6,351 nucleotides of DNA from contig SEDG01000143.1 of the NCBI GenBank assembly GCA_004295885.1, positions 1-6,351 on the forward strand. Direction: 5' to 3'. The notes beneath the pieces were generated by a model, which was not told where the DNA came from, ran no database searches, and saw nothing but the letters and a program-made list of their open reading frames with translations. This document shows, in pieces, positions 1 to 5,347 of the stretch. The DNA comes from Pedobacter sp. (GTDB taxonomy: Bacteria; Bacteroidota; Bacteroidia; Sphingobacteriales; Sphingobacteriaceae). The position numbers and the translations under genes were made by a program. Numbering within the stretch: position 1 is the first letter of the stretch; each line of letters opens with the position of its first letter.

Positions 1-407
1 TTAGGTTTGTGATTAGCTCTTTCTCTTAAGCCTAATAAATCTAATAATTCGAAGGCCCTTATTTCGGCTTCTTTTTTACTTTTTTTAGCAATAAATGCCG
101 GAATGCAAATATTTTCAATGGCAGTAAATTCTGGCAATAAATGATGGAATTGAAAAATAAACCCAACATTTTGGTTCCTAAATACACTCAATAAATCTCC
201 TGAAAGCTTATTTACTTTCGTGCCTTTTAACTCTACCACGCCTTCGTCTGGTTTATCTAAACTGCCTAATATATGTAATAAAGTACTTTTGCCAGCTCCT
301 GATGCACCCACAATACTCACTATTTCTCCTTTTGCAACTTCAATATCTACCCCTTTTAAAATGGGTAAACTCCCGTAAGCTTTTTTAATTCCCGTGGCTT
401 TTAGCAT
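1..407 (-). CDS. lolD: LolD-type ABC transporter ATP-binding protein (partial, N-terminal 135 residues)
   Basis: This is the nucleotide-binding subunit of an ABC transporter. Its best match in my memory is LolD, which with LolC/LolE uses ATP hydrolysis at the inner membrane to release lipoproteins to the periplasmic carrier. The ATG (complement of 405-407) opens MLKATGIKKAYG. Visible parts are the A-loop Tyr11, a perfect Walker A at residues 34-42 (GASGAGKST), and the Q-loop Gln86 in the segment FIFQFHHLLPEFTA, where the LLPEFTA stretch is typical of the LolD/MacB/FtsE group. The ABC signature, Walker B and H-loop lie beyond the window edge, so about 85-95 residues are missing compared with the usual length of about 220-230. 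The gene is divergent from the plus-strand cluster. No membrane partner is visible, so a MacB-like efflux ATPase cannot be excluded. The family call is very secure and the lolD symbol less so. Confidence 0.85.
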   Translation of the reverse strand, partial: MLKATGIKKAYGSLPILKGVDIEVAKGEIVSIVGASGAGKSTLLHILGSLDKPDEGVVELKGTKVNKLSGDLLSVFRNQNVGFIFQFHHLLPEFTAIENICIPAFIAKKSKKEAEIRAFELLDLLGLRERANHKP

Positions 408-426
408 TTGGTAAAGTTAAGAAAAA

Positions 427-475
427 TTGGTTAATGGCTAATAGTCCATAGTCAATGGACCATCAACTATTGACT
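427..475. repeat. Array of seven-base units with internal inverted repeats
   Basis: In the lolD/membrane-protein intergenic the sequence falls into seven consecutive 7-base units starting at 427, 434, 441, 448, 455, 462 and 469. The last six all begin with AT; examples are ATAGTCC at 441, ATGGACC at 455 and ATTGACT at 469. Some units are near reverse complements of others, so alternative hairpins are possible: GTCCAT (444-449) with ATGGAC (455-460), or AGTCAAT (450-456) with ATTGACT (469-475). I recall similar tagtcca-type heptad arrays between genes in Bacteroidota genomes. Function is unknown. Confidence 0.6.
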
Positions 476-492
476 TAATATTTTCAAAAACA

Positions 493-523
493 TTTGGATA
501 TATTAATTTCTTCCATAACTTTG
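493..523 (+). promoter_or_regulatory. Bacteroidota-type promoter of the membrane protein/regulator operon
   Basis: TTTG at 493-496, a 19-base spacer, then TAACTTTG at 516-523 match the established Bacteroidota primary-sigma consensus (TTTG about -33, TAnnTTTG about -7) exactly. Transcription would start near 529-531, leaving a leader of only about a dozen bases before the ATG at 543. The -7 box overlaps the left half of the palindrome at 518-539, so a protein bound there should block the promoter. Confidence 0.8.
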
Positions 524-539
524 AAGCACAAAGTGCTTT
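518..539. promoter_or_regulatory. Putative operator 1 (palindrome ACTTTG-N5-CAAAGT)
   Basis: ACTTTG (518-523) and CAAAGT (529-534) are perfect reverse complements whose starts are 11 bases apart, about one helical turn, as expected for a dimeric winged-helix protein. A nested palindrome, AAGCAC (524-529) and GTGCTT (533-538), lies over the predicted transcription start. The same element with 18 of 22 bases identical recurs at 1489-1510. Assigning it to the regulator encoded at 1175-1471 is inference. Confidence 0.6.
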
Positions 540-542
540 AAT

Positions 543-1175
543 ATGACCAGTAAAGAAGAACAATTGAATGCATTGAGCGACATCAGGAAAATGATGGACC
601 GCTCTTCTAGATTTATTTCTCTAAGTGGGTTGTCTGGTGTTTTTGCTGGAGCAACAGGCTTAGTTGGCGCTTATTTGGCACATTTAGAATTAAAAAAATA
701 TGCTGTTGGGACTTATGGTTTTGGTGCAGACGGAGAAGCTGACATAGAAGCTAATCTTATAAAAATTGCCATCGGTGTTTTGTTTATTGCTTTAGCAGGC
801 GGTTTTTTGTTCACACTACGTCAGACTAAGAAAAATAAGCTTCCATTTTGGGATAAAACTTCAAAAGCACTTTTAGTTAATTTAGCCATTCCTTTAATTG
901 CAGGAGCATTTTTTATTCTTGCTTTACTATTTAATACTGCAGGAGGCGCTGTTTTGGTTGCGCCAACCTGTTTGGTGTTTTATGGCTTAGCTTTAATTAA
1001 CGCTAGTAAATATACTTATACTGATATCCGTTTTTTAGGTATTTGCGAGGTTATGCTGGGCATAGTTGCTTTGTTTAACATCGGTTATGGACTTTACTTT
1101 TGGGCTTTCGGATTTGGTGTTTTGCACATCATTTACGGCTTTATCATGTATTTTAAATACGAAAGGAAGAAGTAA
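543..1175 (+). CDS. Hypothetical multi-pass membrane protein, partner of winged-helix regulator
   Basis: This is a 210-aa integral membrane protein of unknown function. A short charged cytoplasmic-looking N-terminus (residues 1-24, containing IRKMMDRSSRF) is followed by hydrophobic segments at about 27-49, 73-92, 109-130, 134-154, 163-181 and 184-204. It ends in a basic tail (KYERKK), so about six membrane helices are expected. I associate the N-terminal IRxMMxRSSRFISLSGLSG pattern with a Bacteroidota family that commonly sits directly before a small winged-helix regulator, as it does here. Its stop shares one base with the regulator's ATG (TAATG at 1173-1177), implying translational coupling. 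The ATG at 543 lies just downstream of a strong promoter and leaves almost no leader. There are no catalytic motifs. A role as a membrane sensor or anti-regulator for the coupled DNA-binding protein is possible but is inference only. Confidence 0.88.
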   Translation: MTSKEEQLNALSDIRKMMDRSSRFISLSGLSGVFAGATGLVGAYLAHLELKKYAVGTYGFGADGEADIEANLIKIAIGVLFIALAGGFLFTLRQTKKNKLPFWDKTSKALLVNLAIPLIAGAFFILALLFNTAGGAVLVAPTCLVFYGLALINASKYTYTDIRFLGICEVMLGIVALFNIGYGLYFWAFGFGVLHIIYGFIMYFKYERKK

Positions 1176-1471
1176 TGGTAAATCCAATTGGAGCACTTAA
1201 TAAAATATTTGATAGCAGAATAAGGCTTGGCGTGATGTCAATCTTGGTGGTAAACGATGCTGTAAGTTTTAACGAATTAAAACAGATGTTAGAACTAACT
1301 GACGGCAACCTAGCTTCTCACCTAAATACTTTAGAACAAGCAGAATACATCAAAGTTCAAAAAGCTTTTATCGGTCGCAAAACTAACACCACCTACTTAA
1401 TTACAGAACTAGGCAAACAAGCTTTTAAAGCACATCTGGATGCTTTAGAAAAAATGATAAAAGGGATTTAA
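1175..1471 (+). CDS. Winged-helix DNA-binding transcriptional regulator (HTH_34/ArsR-MarR-like)
   Basis: This 98-aa single-domain regulator has the compact winged-helix fold. Helices lie at about residues 6-11, 14-26 (RIRLGVMSILVV), 31-39 (SFNELKQML) and the recognition helix at about 42-56 (TDGNLASHLNTLEQAEY). A beta wing follows at about 58-76 (IKVQKAFIGRKTNTTYLIT), and a C-terminal helix (79-97) probably mediates dimerisation. The pattern matches the winged-helix family PF13601 (HTH_34). There is no sensor domain and no cluster of Cys/His suggesting metal binding, so its signal must come from a partner, such as the membrane protein it is coupled to by a one-base overlap. The palindromes at 518-539 (over its own promoter) and 1489-1510 (18 bases after its stop) are its likely binding sites, which would make it autoregulatory. 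That link is inference. Confidence 0.9.
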   Translation: MVNPIGALNKIFDSRIRLGVMSILVVNDAVSFNELKQMLELTDGNLASHLNTLEQAEYIKVQKAFIGRKTNTTYLITELGKQAFKAHLDALEKMIKGI

Positions 1472-1488
1472 TTTTTTTTTGCCTATTT

Positions 1489-1510
1489 ACTTTGAATTTC
1501 AAAGTACTTT
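1489..1510. promoter_or_regulatory. Putative operator 2, copy of the palindrome at 518-539
   Basis: ACTTTGAA (1489-1496), TTT, CAAAGT (1500-1505), A, CTTT (1507-1510) repeats operator 1 with the same spacing. Here the palindrome extends to nine-base perfect arms, TACTTTGAA (1488-1496) and TTCAAAGTA (1498-1506), around one central base. It sits in the 54-base gap before the 1526 gene. TTACTTTG at 1487-1494 is one mismatch from a TAnnTTTG -7 box, but no TTG lies at the expected -33 position; a T9 run (1472-1480) lies in the spacer instead. A weak or regulated internal promoter is therefore possible. Confidence 0.6.
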
Positions 1511-1525
1511 TAAAAATATAGAATA

Positions 1526-1828
1526 ATGGAAAATCAAGAAAATAAATCAGTTAAACTAGCCATATTTTGCTTTAAATATTCGCTCATTATCGGCACACTA
1601 TTTTTCTTGTCTTTTTGCATTACCAGATATGGAACGCTTGCTTTTTACGGCCTCATATATACCTGCGTAGCAACCGTTATCAATCTTATAGTATTGTTGA
1701 TACTACTCTTCACCCTTAGTTCCAATCGAGTAAGTCGGTTGCAAGCATTTAAATCTATTGGGTTATTACTAGTAAATATCCCCATTGCTTTCCTCTATTT
1801 CTGGATAATTCTTTCCCTTAATTTTTAA
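1526..1828 (+). CDS. Small three-helix membrane protein of unknown function
   Basis: This is a 100-aa protein with a short polar N-terminus rich in Asn/Glu/Lys (residues 1-10). Hydrophobic segments follow at about 12-31, 37-63 and 76-98, separated by the basic loop SSNRVSRLQAFK (65-76), so three membrane helices are predicted with that loop on the cytoplasmic side. I do not recognise the family and see no catalytic or binding motif. The ATG at 1526 is the first in frame after operator 2. The stop is 16 bases before the start of the large membrane protein at 1845, so the two are probably co-transcribed, and it may be a small accessory subunit of that protein (inference). Confidence 0.8.
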   Translation: MENQENKSVKLAIFCFKYSLIIGTLFFLSFCITRYGTLAFYGLIYTCVATVINLIVLLILLFTLSSNRVSRLQAFKSIGLLLVNIPIAFLYFWIILSLNF

Positions 1829-1844
1829 TCAACTAACTTAAAAA

Positions 1845-3524
1845 ATGAAAAAACAACTCGACCTACAACTCATTGCCGTATTTGGCGGTGGTTTACTCTT
1901 CAACTTCCTTTTTTGGATGGAGCGTTTGGCCTTAAACCTCCTACTCTACTCCTTATTTATATTTATTGTTTTATTATTCGATACAGCAACAACAAAGAGC
2001 AGGAAAGTGCTTTTTGCAGCGGGTTCACACCTATTGGCAGCATTGCTTGTAGTTTATAACCAATCAGATTTAACCATAATTTCCTACTATTTCAGCTTAT
2101 GTATATTTATTGGTTTTGTACATATGCAGCAGTTGAGAAGTATTTTTACTGCTTTGCTTGCTGCATTGTTACAGCTGTTTACTGGCCCAATTAATTTGGT
2201 TAAAAAGTTAATAAGTGTAAAAGTTGGCAGCTTTTCATTGAAGCCGATTATTAGGCCCATCAAGTACATCATCATTCCAATTATCGTACTTATATTCTTT
2301 AGCATATTATATAGTATTGCAAATCCTGTTTTTGCTAAATATCTTGAGCTCATCTCTACCAACATTGGCAATTTTGTAAGCAGCATCTTTACTTTCATTT
2401 TCGGCGACTTAAGTGTATTAAGATTCATGCACATCGTTCTTGGCATTTTGTTCACCGCAGGAATCATCATCAAATTCAAAGATGATAGCTTAGAAAAAGC
2501 TGAATTAACCTTAGAAGAAATGATGATTCGCAAGAAAAGAAACGCTAAAAAGTTCTCTTTCGGCTATGAGTTAACTGCAATATTTGCTGGCAAATTGATG
2601 AAGAAAAATATGGCCCTTAAAACGGAAAACATCATCGGGATTATTTCTTTTGCAGCCTTAAACCTATTAATCTTATCTCTAAATACTATCGATGTTTCTA
2701 CACTTTGGCTAGGCAAAGCCTCAAGTATACAAACAGTGAATTACTCTGCAGAGTTACACGAAGGAACCAATGCTTTAATCATGAGCATCGTGTTGGCAAT
2801 GCTTGTTATTATCTATTTTTTCAGCGGGAACCTCAACTTTTTTAGCAGAAATAAAACCATAAGGATATTAGCTTATGTCTGGATTATTCAAAATGCATTT
2901 TTAGTAGCATCAGTATTATTAAGGGATTACAACTATGTAGCTATGCATGGTTTAACTTATAAAAGAATTGGCGTTTTGGTCTTCCTCATTCTTTGTACCA
3001 TCGGCTTAATTACTGTTTATATTAAAGTTGCCAAGCAAAAAACATTGTTTTTCTTATTTAAAACAAACGGTTTTGTATGGTATTGTTTATTGCTAGTCGC
3101 AGGTTGTGTAAACTGGGATGTTTTAATAGTTAGCTATAACATTAATAATAGGAATAATATCACTTTAGATTTAGACCATCTATTGGATATGTCTGATAAA
3201 ACATTGCCTTTATTAGATAAAAATAGAGAATTGCTTAGAAAATATGTTTCAAAATCTAGCTATGCAAATAGATACGATTACACAGAAGTAGATACAGATA
3301 CAACTGCGGTAGTTCAAGTAAAGGCGCCCGTAGATACTGTAAAGCTAAATTTGGAAAACAAAATAAGGGAAATGAAGGCTTTTGATGATGACCTCGACGG
3401 AAGAATTGAACAATTCAATAAACAATACGAAGAAACTTCTTGGCTCTCTTGGAATTACAGGGATTGGCAAACAAGGGAATACTGTACAAAGAATTCACAA
3501 ATAAGCTATAACAACCCAAATTAA
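1845..3524 (+). CDS. DUF4153/DUF4173-type polytopic membrane protein
   Basis: This is a 559-aa inner-membrane protein of unknown biochemical function. Hydrophobic segments lie at about residues 7-24, 28-46, 56-72, 77-95, 98-114, 138-160, 172-188, 193-210, 262-280, 309-327, 338-358, 374-394 and 404-430, giving 10-13 helices. The charged stretch 212-260 forms a central cytoplasmic-looking loop. The C-terminal third carries features I associate with DUF4173/DUF4153 proteins: HEGTNALIMSIVLAM (305-319), HGLTYKRIG (368-376), the YNINNRN segment (431-437) followed by LDHLLDMSDKTLPLL (443-457), and near the end WLSWNYRDWQ (533-542). The soluble tail from about 432 probably lies outside the membrane. 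The protein is preceded by a small membrane protein and followed eight bases later by a ferritin-like gene. No transport or enzymatic motif is evident. The domain name is from memory of family patterns; the membrane topology is directly supported. Confidence 0.85.
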   Translation: MKKQLDLQLIAVFGGGLLFNFLFWMERLALNLLLYSLFIFIVLLFDTATTKSRKVLFAAGSHLLAALLVVYNQSDLTIISYYFSLCIFIGFVHMQQLRSIFTALLAALLQLFTGPINLVKKLISVKVGSFSLKPIIRPIKYIIIPIIVLIFFSILYSIANPVFAKYLELISTNIGNFVSSIFTFIFGDLSVLRFMHIVLGILFTAGIIIKFKDDSLEKAELTLEEMMIRKKRNAKKFSFGYELTAIFAGKLMKKNMALKTENIIGIISFAALNLLILSLNTIDVSTLWLGKASSIQTVNYSAELHEGTNALIMSIVLAMLVIIYFFSGNLNFFSRNKTIRILAYVWIIQNAFLVASVLLRDYNYVAMHGLTYKRIGVLVFLILCTIGLITVYIKVAKQKTLFFLFKTNGFVWYCLLLVAGCVNWDVLIVSYNINNRNNITLDLDHLLDMSDKTLPLLDKNRELLRKYVSKSSYANRYDYTEVDTDTTAVVQVKAPVDTVKLNLENKIREMKAFDDDLDGRIEQFNKQYEETSWLSWNYRDWQTREYCTKNSQISYNNPN

Positions 3525-3532
3525 CCTTCATT

Positions 3533-4303
3533 ATGCATAGTTCGATATACTGGGTAAATTATTTTGCCCTAAATCTCAAAAACAAAAGAATTGATTGGAG
3601 CATCAAACCGACTTTAACATCAACAGAAAGACATTCAATTCTGCAATCTTTGCAAGCGTGGCAGTTGGGTGAAACTTCTGAAGGAGTCAATCTAGTAAAC
3701 GCTGCTAACAAACATGCAGAAAAACTTAACGACCCAGATTACACCGCCGCGATTAAGTTATTCATAAAGGAAGAGCAAAAACATGGAAATAACCTAGGAA
3801 GATATATTGATTTAATTGGCGAAAAACGGATAAAAAAAGACTGGGGAGATAGCTTATTTAGAAAAGCTAGAGGTCTGAACACACATATGGAGTTCTGGAC
3901 TATTGCTGTAATAACAGTTGAAAGTGCCGCTCAACTATTTTATCAATGTCTAAAAGACGCTACTGGTTGTAAATTATTAAAGCAAATTTGCAAGGACATC
4001 CTTATAGATGAAGCGGCGCATATTACTTTTCAAACAGAAAGGTTAAGCTTGCTTTATAACGATAAAAGCGCACTGATGAGGTTCTTAACTTATCATTTTT
4101 ATACTGTTTTTTACTTTTCGACCTCTTTTGTTGTTTGGTTTGCTCACAGAAGATTGTTTAAAGCAGGGCATTTAGACTTCAATAATTATTGGAGAAAGAT
4201 GAAGTTAAAGTTTCAAAAAACAATTAAAAAGTTAAAACCTGACAAACAACGTCCTGAACACTATCAAATTACCGCTGATAAAAATGCATTAATTAATCAT
4301 TAG
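3533..4303 (+). CDS. Ferritin-like di-iron protein
   Basis: This 256-aa protein has the four-helix ferritin-like ligand pattern: Glu47 (or Glu50) in the first helix (WQLGETSEG), Glu81-x-x-His84 (KEEQKH), Glu130 (ITVESAAQ) and Glu160-x-x-His163 (DEAAH). This is the full set expected for a carboxylate-bridged di-iron centre, so an oxidase, hydroxylase or oxygen/peroxide-reactive role is plausible; the substrate is unknown. Residues 181-205 (from LMRFLTYHF to VVWFAHRR) are aromatic and hydrophobic enough to form a membrane-associated helix, and the remaining tail is strongly basic (RKMKLKFQKTIKKLK, 221-235). The ATG at 3533 is eight bases after the DUF4173-type gene, indicating one operon. There is no clear ribosome-binding sequence, as usual in Bacteroidota. 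It is too long and divergent to be a ferritin storage protein. Confidence 0.85.
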   Translation: MHSSIYWVNYFALNLKNKRIDWSIKPTLTSTERHSILQSLQAWQLGETSEGVNLVNAANKHAEKLNDPDYTAAIKLFIKEEQKHGNNLGRYIDLIGEKRIKKDWGDSLFRKARGLNTHMEFWTIAVITVESAAQLFYQCLKDATGCKLLKQICKDILIDEAAHITFQTERLSLLYNDKSALMRFLTYHFYTVFYFSTSFVVWFAHRRLFKAGHLDFNNYWRKMKLKFQKTIKKLKPDKQRPEHYQITADKNALINH

Positions 4304-4316
4304 AAAAGCAAAGACA

Positions 4317-4442
4317 ATGAAACGATTAGCTTCAGTCGGGCTCTTTGTTTCAACCTTTTTGTCCTTCGACTACGCTCAGGATGACAAAAAGTATTTCCAC
4401 TACTATCCCGTTTATTTAACCAAAGCTTTTGCTACTATTTAG
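4317..4442 (+). other. Short ORF of 41 codons running through an interspersed repeat, doubtful
   Basis: An ATG at 4317 opens a 41-residue frame. It begins like a signal peptide (MKRLASVGLFVSTFLSF), passes through the repeat at 4356-4390, where it reads SFDYAQDDK, and ends at TAG 4440-4442, overlapping the next frame. SFDYAQDDK is a peptide I remember from many spurious predictions made across this repeat. It may be the remnant of a secreted-protein gene broken by repeat insertion, or chance. It should not be taken as a gene without expression evidence. Confidence 0.2.
4356..4390. repeat. Interspersed REP-like repeat with inverted ends
   Basis: TTTTTGTC (4356-4363) and GACAAAAA (4383-4390) are perfect inverted ends around a 19-base core. 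The core includes TTCGACTACGCTCAGGAT (4365-4382), and its reverse complement (atcctgagcgtagtcgaa) is a widespread short intergenic repeat in Bacteroidota genomes as I recall them. The core is GC-richer than its surroundings. There is no T-run after the stem on either strand, so it is not a convincing intrinsic terminator. Confidence 0.6.
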
Positions 4443-4875
4443 GGTTGCAGAGTTCAGAACAAAACATATTAAAAATATTAAAACCATAATTATAATAATC
4501 ATTTGTTGTTTAATTATTCTGTTTATATACGGATTAGCAACTGCTTTTGATCCTCAATATGAAAATGCAGAAATTAATCAAAATATTGGAGGCACCTTAA
4601 TATGTAATTCCATCTACAATTCCGATCACCATTCTTGGCAATACTATGTTAACTATACTTATAAGATAAATGATATTTTAATAGACATCGGTAGTGGAAC
4701 TTTTTATGGAAGAGAATGGAAAAAAGACGAGCAAATTGTTAAGTTCAAAAACCTACTCATTTTAAAAACAGGTGGATGGATTGGTTATGATAAAATTCTA
4801 ATTATCGATGAAAATACCAGAAAGATCAATGAATATGAGTTTAGCCCAGAAAACATTGAAAGAGAAGATATATGA
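4429..4875 (+). CDS. Hypothetical single-pass membrane-anchored protein, start uncertain
   Basis: This is a 148-codon frame beginning at a TTG (4429). No ATG occurs anywhere in it, so the true start is uncertain and the 5' end may have been lost or mutated. Residues 19-38, including a run of six isoleucines followed by CCLIILFIYG, form one N-terminal membrane helix or uncleaved signal anchor. The rest (41-148) looks like an extracytoplasmic beta-rich domain with alternating aromatic residues (WQYYVNYTYKIN, GTFYGREWKK, GGWIGYDKILIIDENT). I do not recognise the family. The frame overlaps the end of a doubtful short ORF and lies just after the repeat at 4356-4390. The same frame reads on in protein-like fashion after the stop (4876-5070). 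The coding character is fairly clear, but whether it is an intact gene or a decaying one is open. Confidence 0.55.
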   Translation: MLLFRVAEFRTKHIKNIKTIIIIIICCLIILFIYGLATAFDPQYENAEINQNIGGTLICNSIYNSDHHSWQYYVNYTYKINDILIDIGSGTFYGREWKKDEQIVKFKNLLILKTGGWIGYDKILIIDENTRKINEYEFSPENIEREDI

Positions 4876-5070
4876 AAAAAAACAAAAGCCAATTCATTGA
4901 TAAACTATTGCTGTAGTGAGGCTTTTATTGATACAATCAAGCAAGGCCAAATTAAAATTCATTATAAATATAGGATAAATCAAAACCAGCCAGACAAATA
5001 TGAGGTAAAATATATTTACTATGATATGGATTCAAAAAGTGGGCTACCAGCCATGACGAAAATTGAATAA
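4876..5070 (+). pseudogene. Protein-like stretch in frame after the 4875 stop, probable gene remnant
   Basis: After the TGA at 4873-4875 the same frame stays open for 64 codons to TAA 5068-5070. It is plausible as protein, especially from about 4921: FIDTIKQGQIKIHYKYRIN, then a DKYEVKYIYYDMDSKSG segment. There is no good start codon for it. An ATG overlapping the stop (4872) opens a different frame that closes after 14 codons. The simplest readings are that the 4429 gene was once longer and is interrupted by this stop, or that this is the tail of a second, truncated gene. Both are inference. Confidence 0.4.
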
Positions 5071-5088
5071 TCCCATATCCTATCAAAA

Positions 5089-5226
5089 ACGAGACTGCCA
5101 TATTTGTACAATTCGTCATTTTCAAATCCACTTGTAGCGAACACGAAGCTGAGGAACGAGGCGAGTAAAGCCGAAGACGGGACTGCCTTTAAAAAGAGCT
5201 CCTGTGCTTGCTTTTCTAATAAAGGC
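5089..5226. repeat. GC-rich repeat-like block with imperfect hairpin, intergenic before sucC
   Basis: The gene-free stretch 5071-5347 contains a block unlike its AT-rich surroundings. A near-identical 11-base pair, ACGAGACTGCC (5089-5099) and ACGGGACTGCC (5177-5187), brackets a purine-rich segment with repeated CGAA/CGAG words at about 5137-5180. Next comes an imperfect hairpin: GCCTTTA (5185-5191) with TAAAGGC (5220-5226), AAAAG (5192-5196) with CTTTT (5211-5215), and AGC with GCT. A TTG-started frame runs through it (5104-5325) but has no protein-like features. It looks like a REP- or MITE-like element; no transposase is present. Confidence 0.45.
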
Positions 5227-5299
5227 GACTACTTTTTAATTGGAAATTTTGTGTGTTTAGCTAATATGCTAAATACTTTCATTTTTAATGATTTTAGGC

Positions 5300-5330
5300 T
5301 TTGTATAAAGGTTTTGAAATTGTAGATTTG
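5300..5330 (+). promoter_or_regulatory. Bacteroidota-type promoter of sucC
   Basis: TTTG (5300-5303), a 19-base spacer and TAGATTTG (5323-5330) match the Bacteroidota consensus in full, with the same spacing as the promoter at 493-523. The predicted transcript would start near 5336-5338, giving a leader of about ten bases before the ATG at 5348. No operator-like palindrome overlaps it. Confidence 0.75.
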
Positions 5331-5347
5331 AGCAAATTTTTGAACAG

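Noticed and set aside
408..440. Promoter for lolD on the minus strand
   Set aside because: A near -7 box (TAACTTTA on the minus strand) lies just before the start, but no TTG is found at the right distance upstream.
427..475. CRISPR-like array
   Set aside because: Units are seven bases with no spacers and there are no cas genes; it is a short-unit repeat array.
2087..2533. Minus-strand open frame of 148 codons
   Set aside because: It lies wholly inside the well-supported 559-aa membrane protein gene on the other strand and shows no domain or promoter; it is a shadow frame.
4884..4926. Intrinsic terminator from AAAAGCC (4884-4890) and GGCTTTT (4920-4926)
   Set aside because: The loop is 29 bases with no supporting inner stem and the T-run is only four, so it is too weak to call.
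5104..5325. Plus-strand TTG-started frame of 73 codons before sucC
   Set aside because: It runs through the repeat-like block and ends inside the sucC promoter, and its composition is not protein-like. It is better explained as non-coding repeat.
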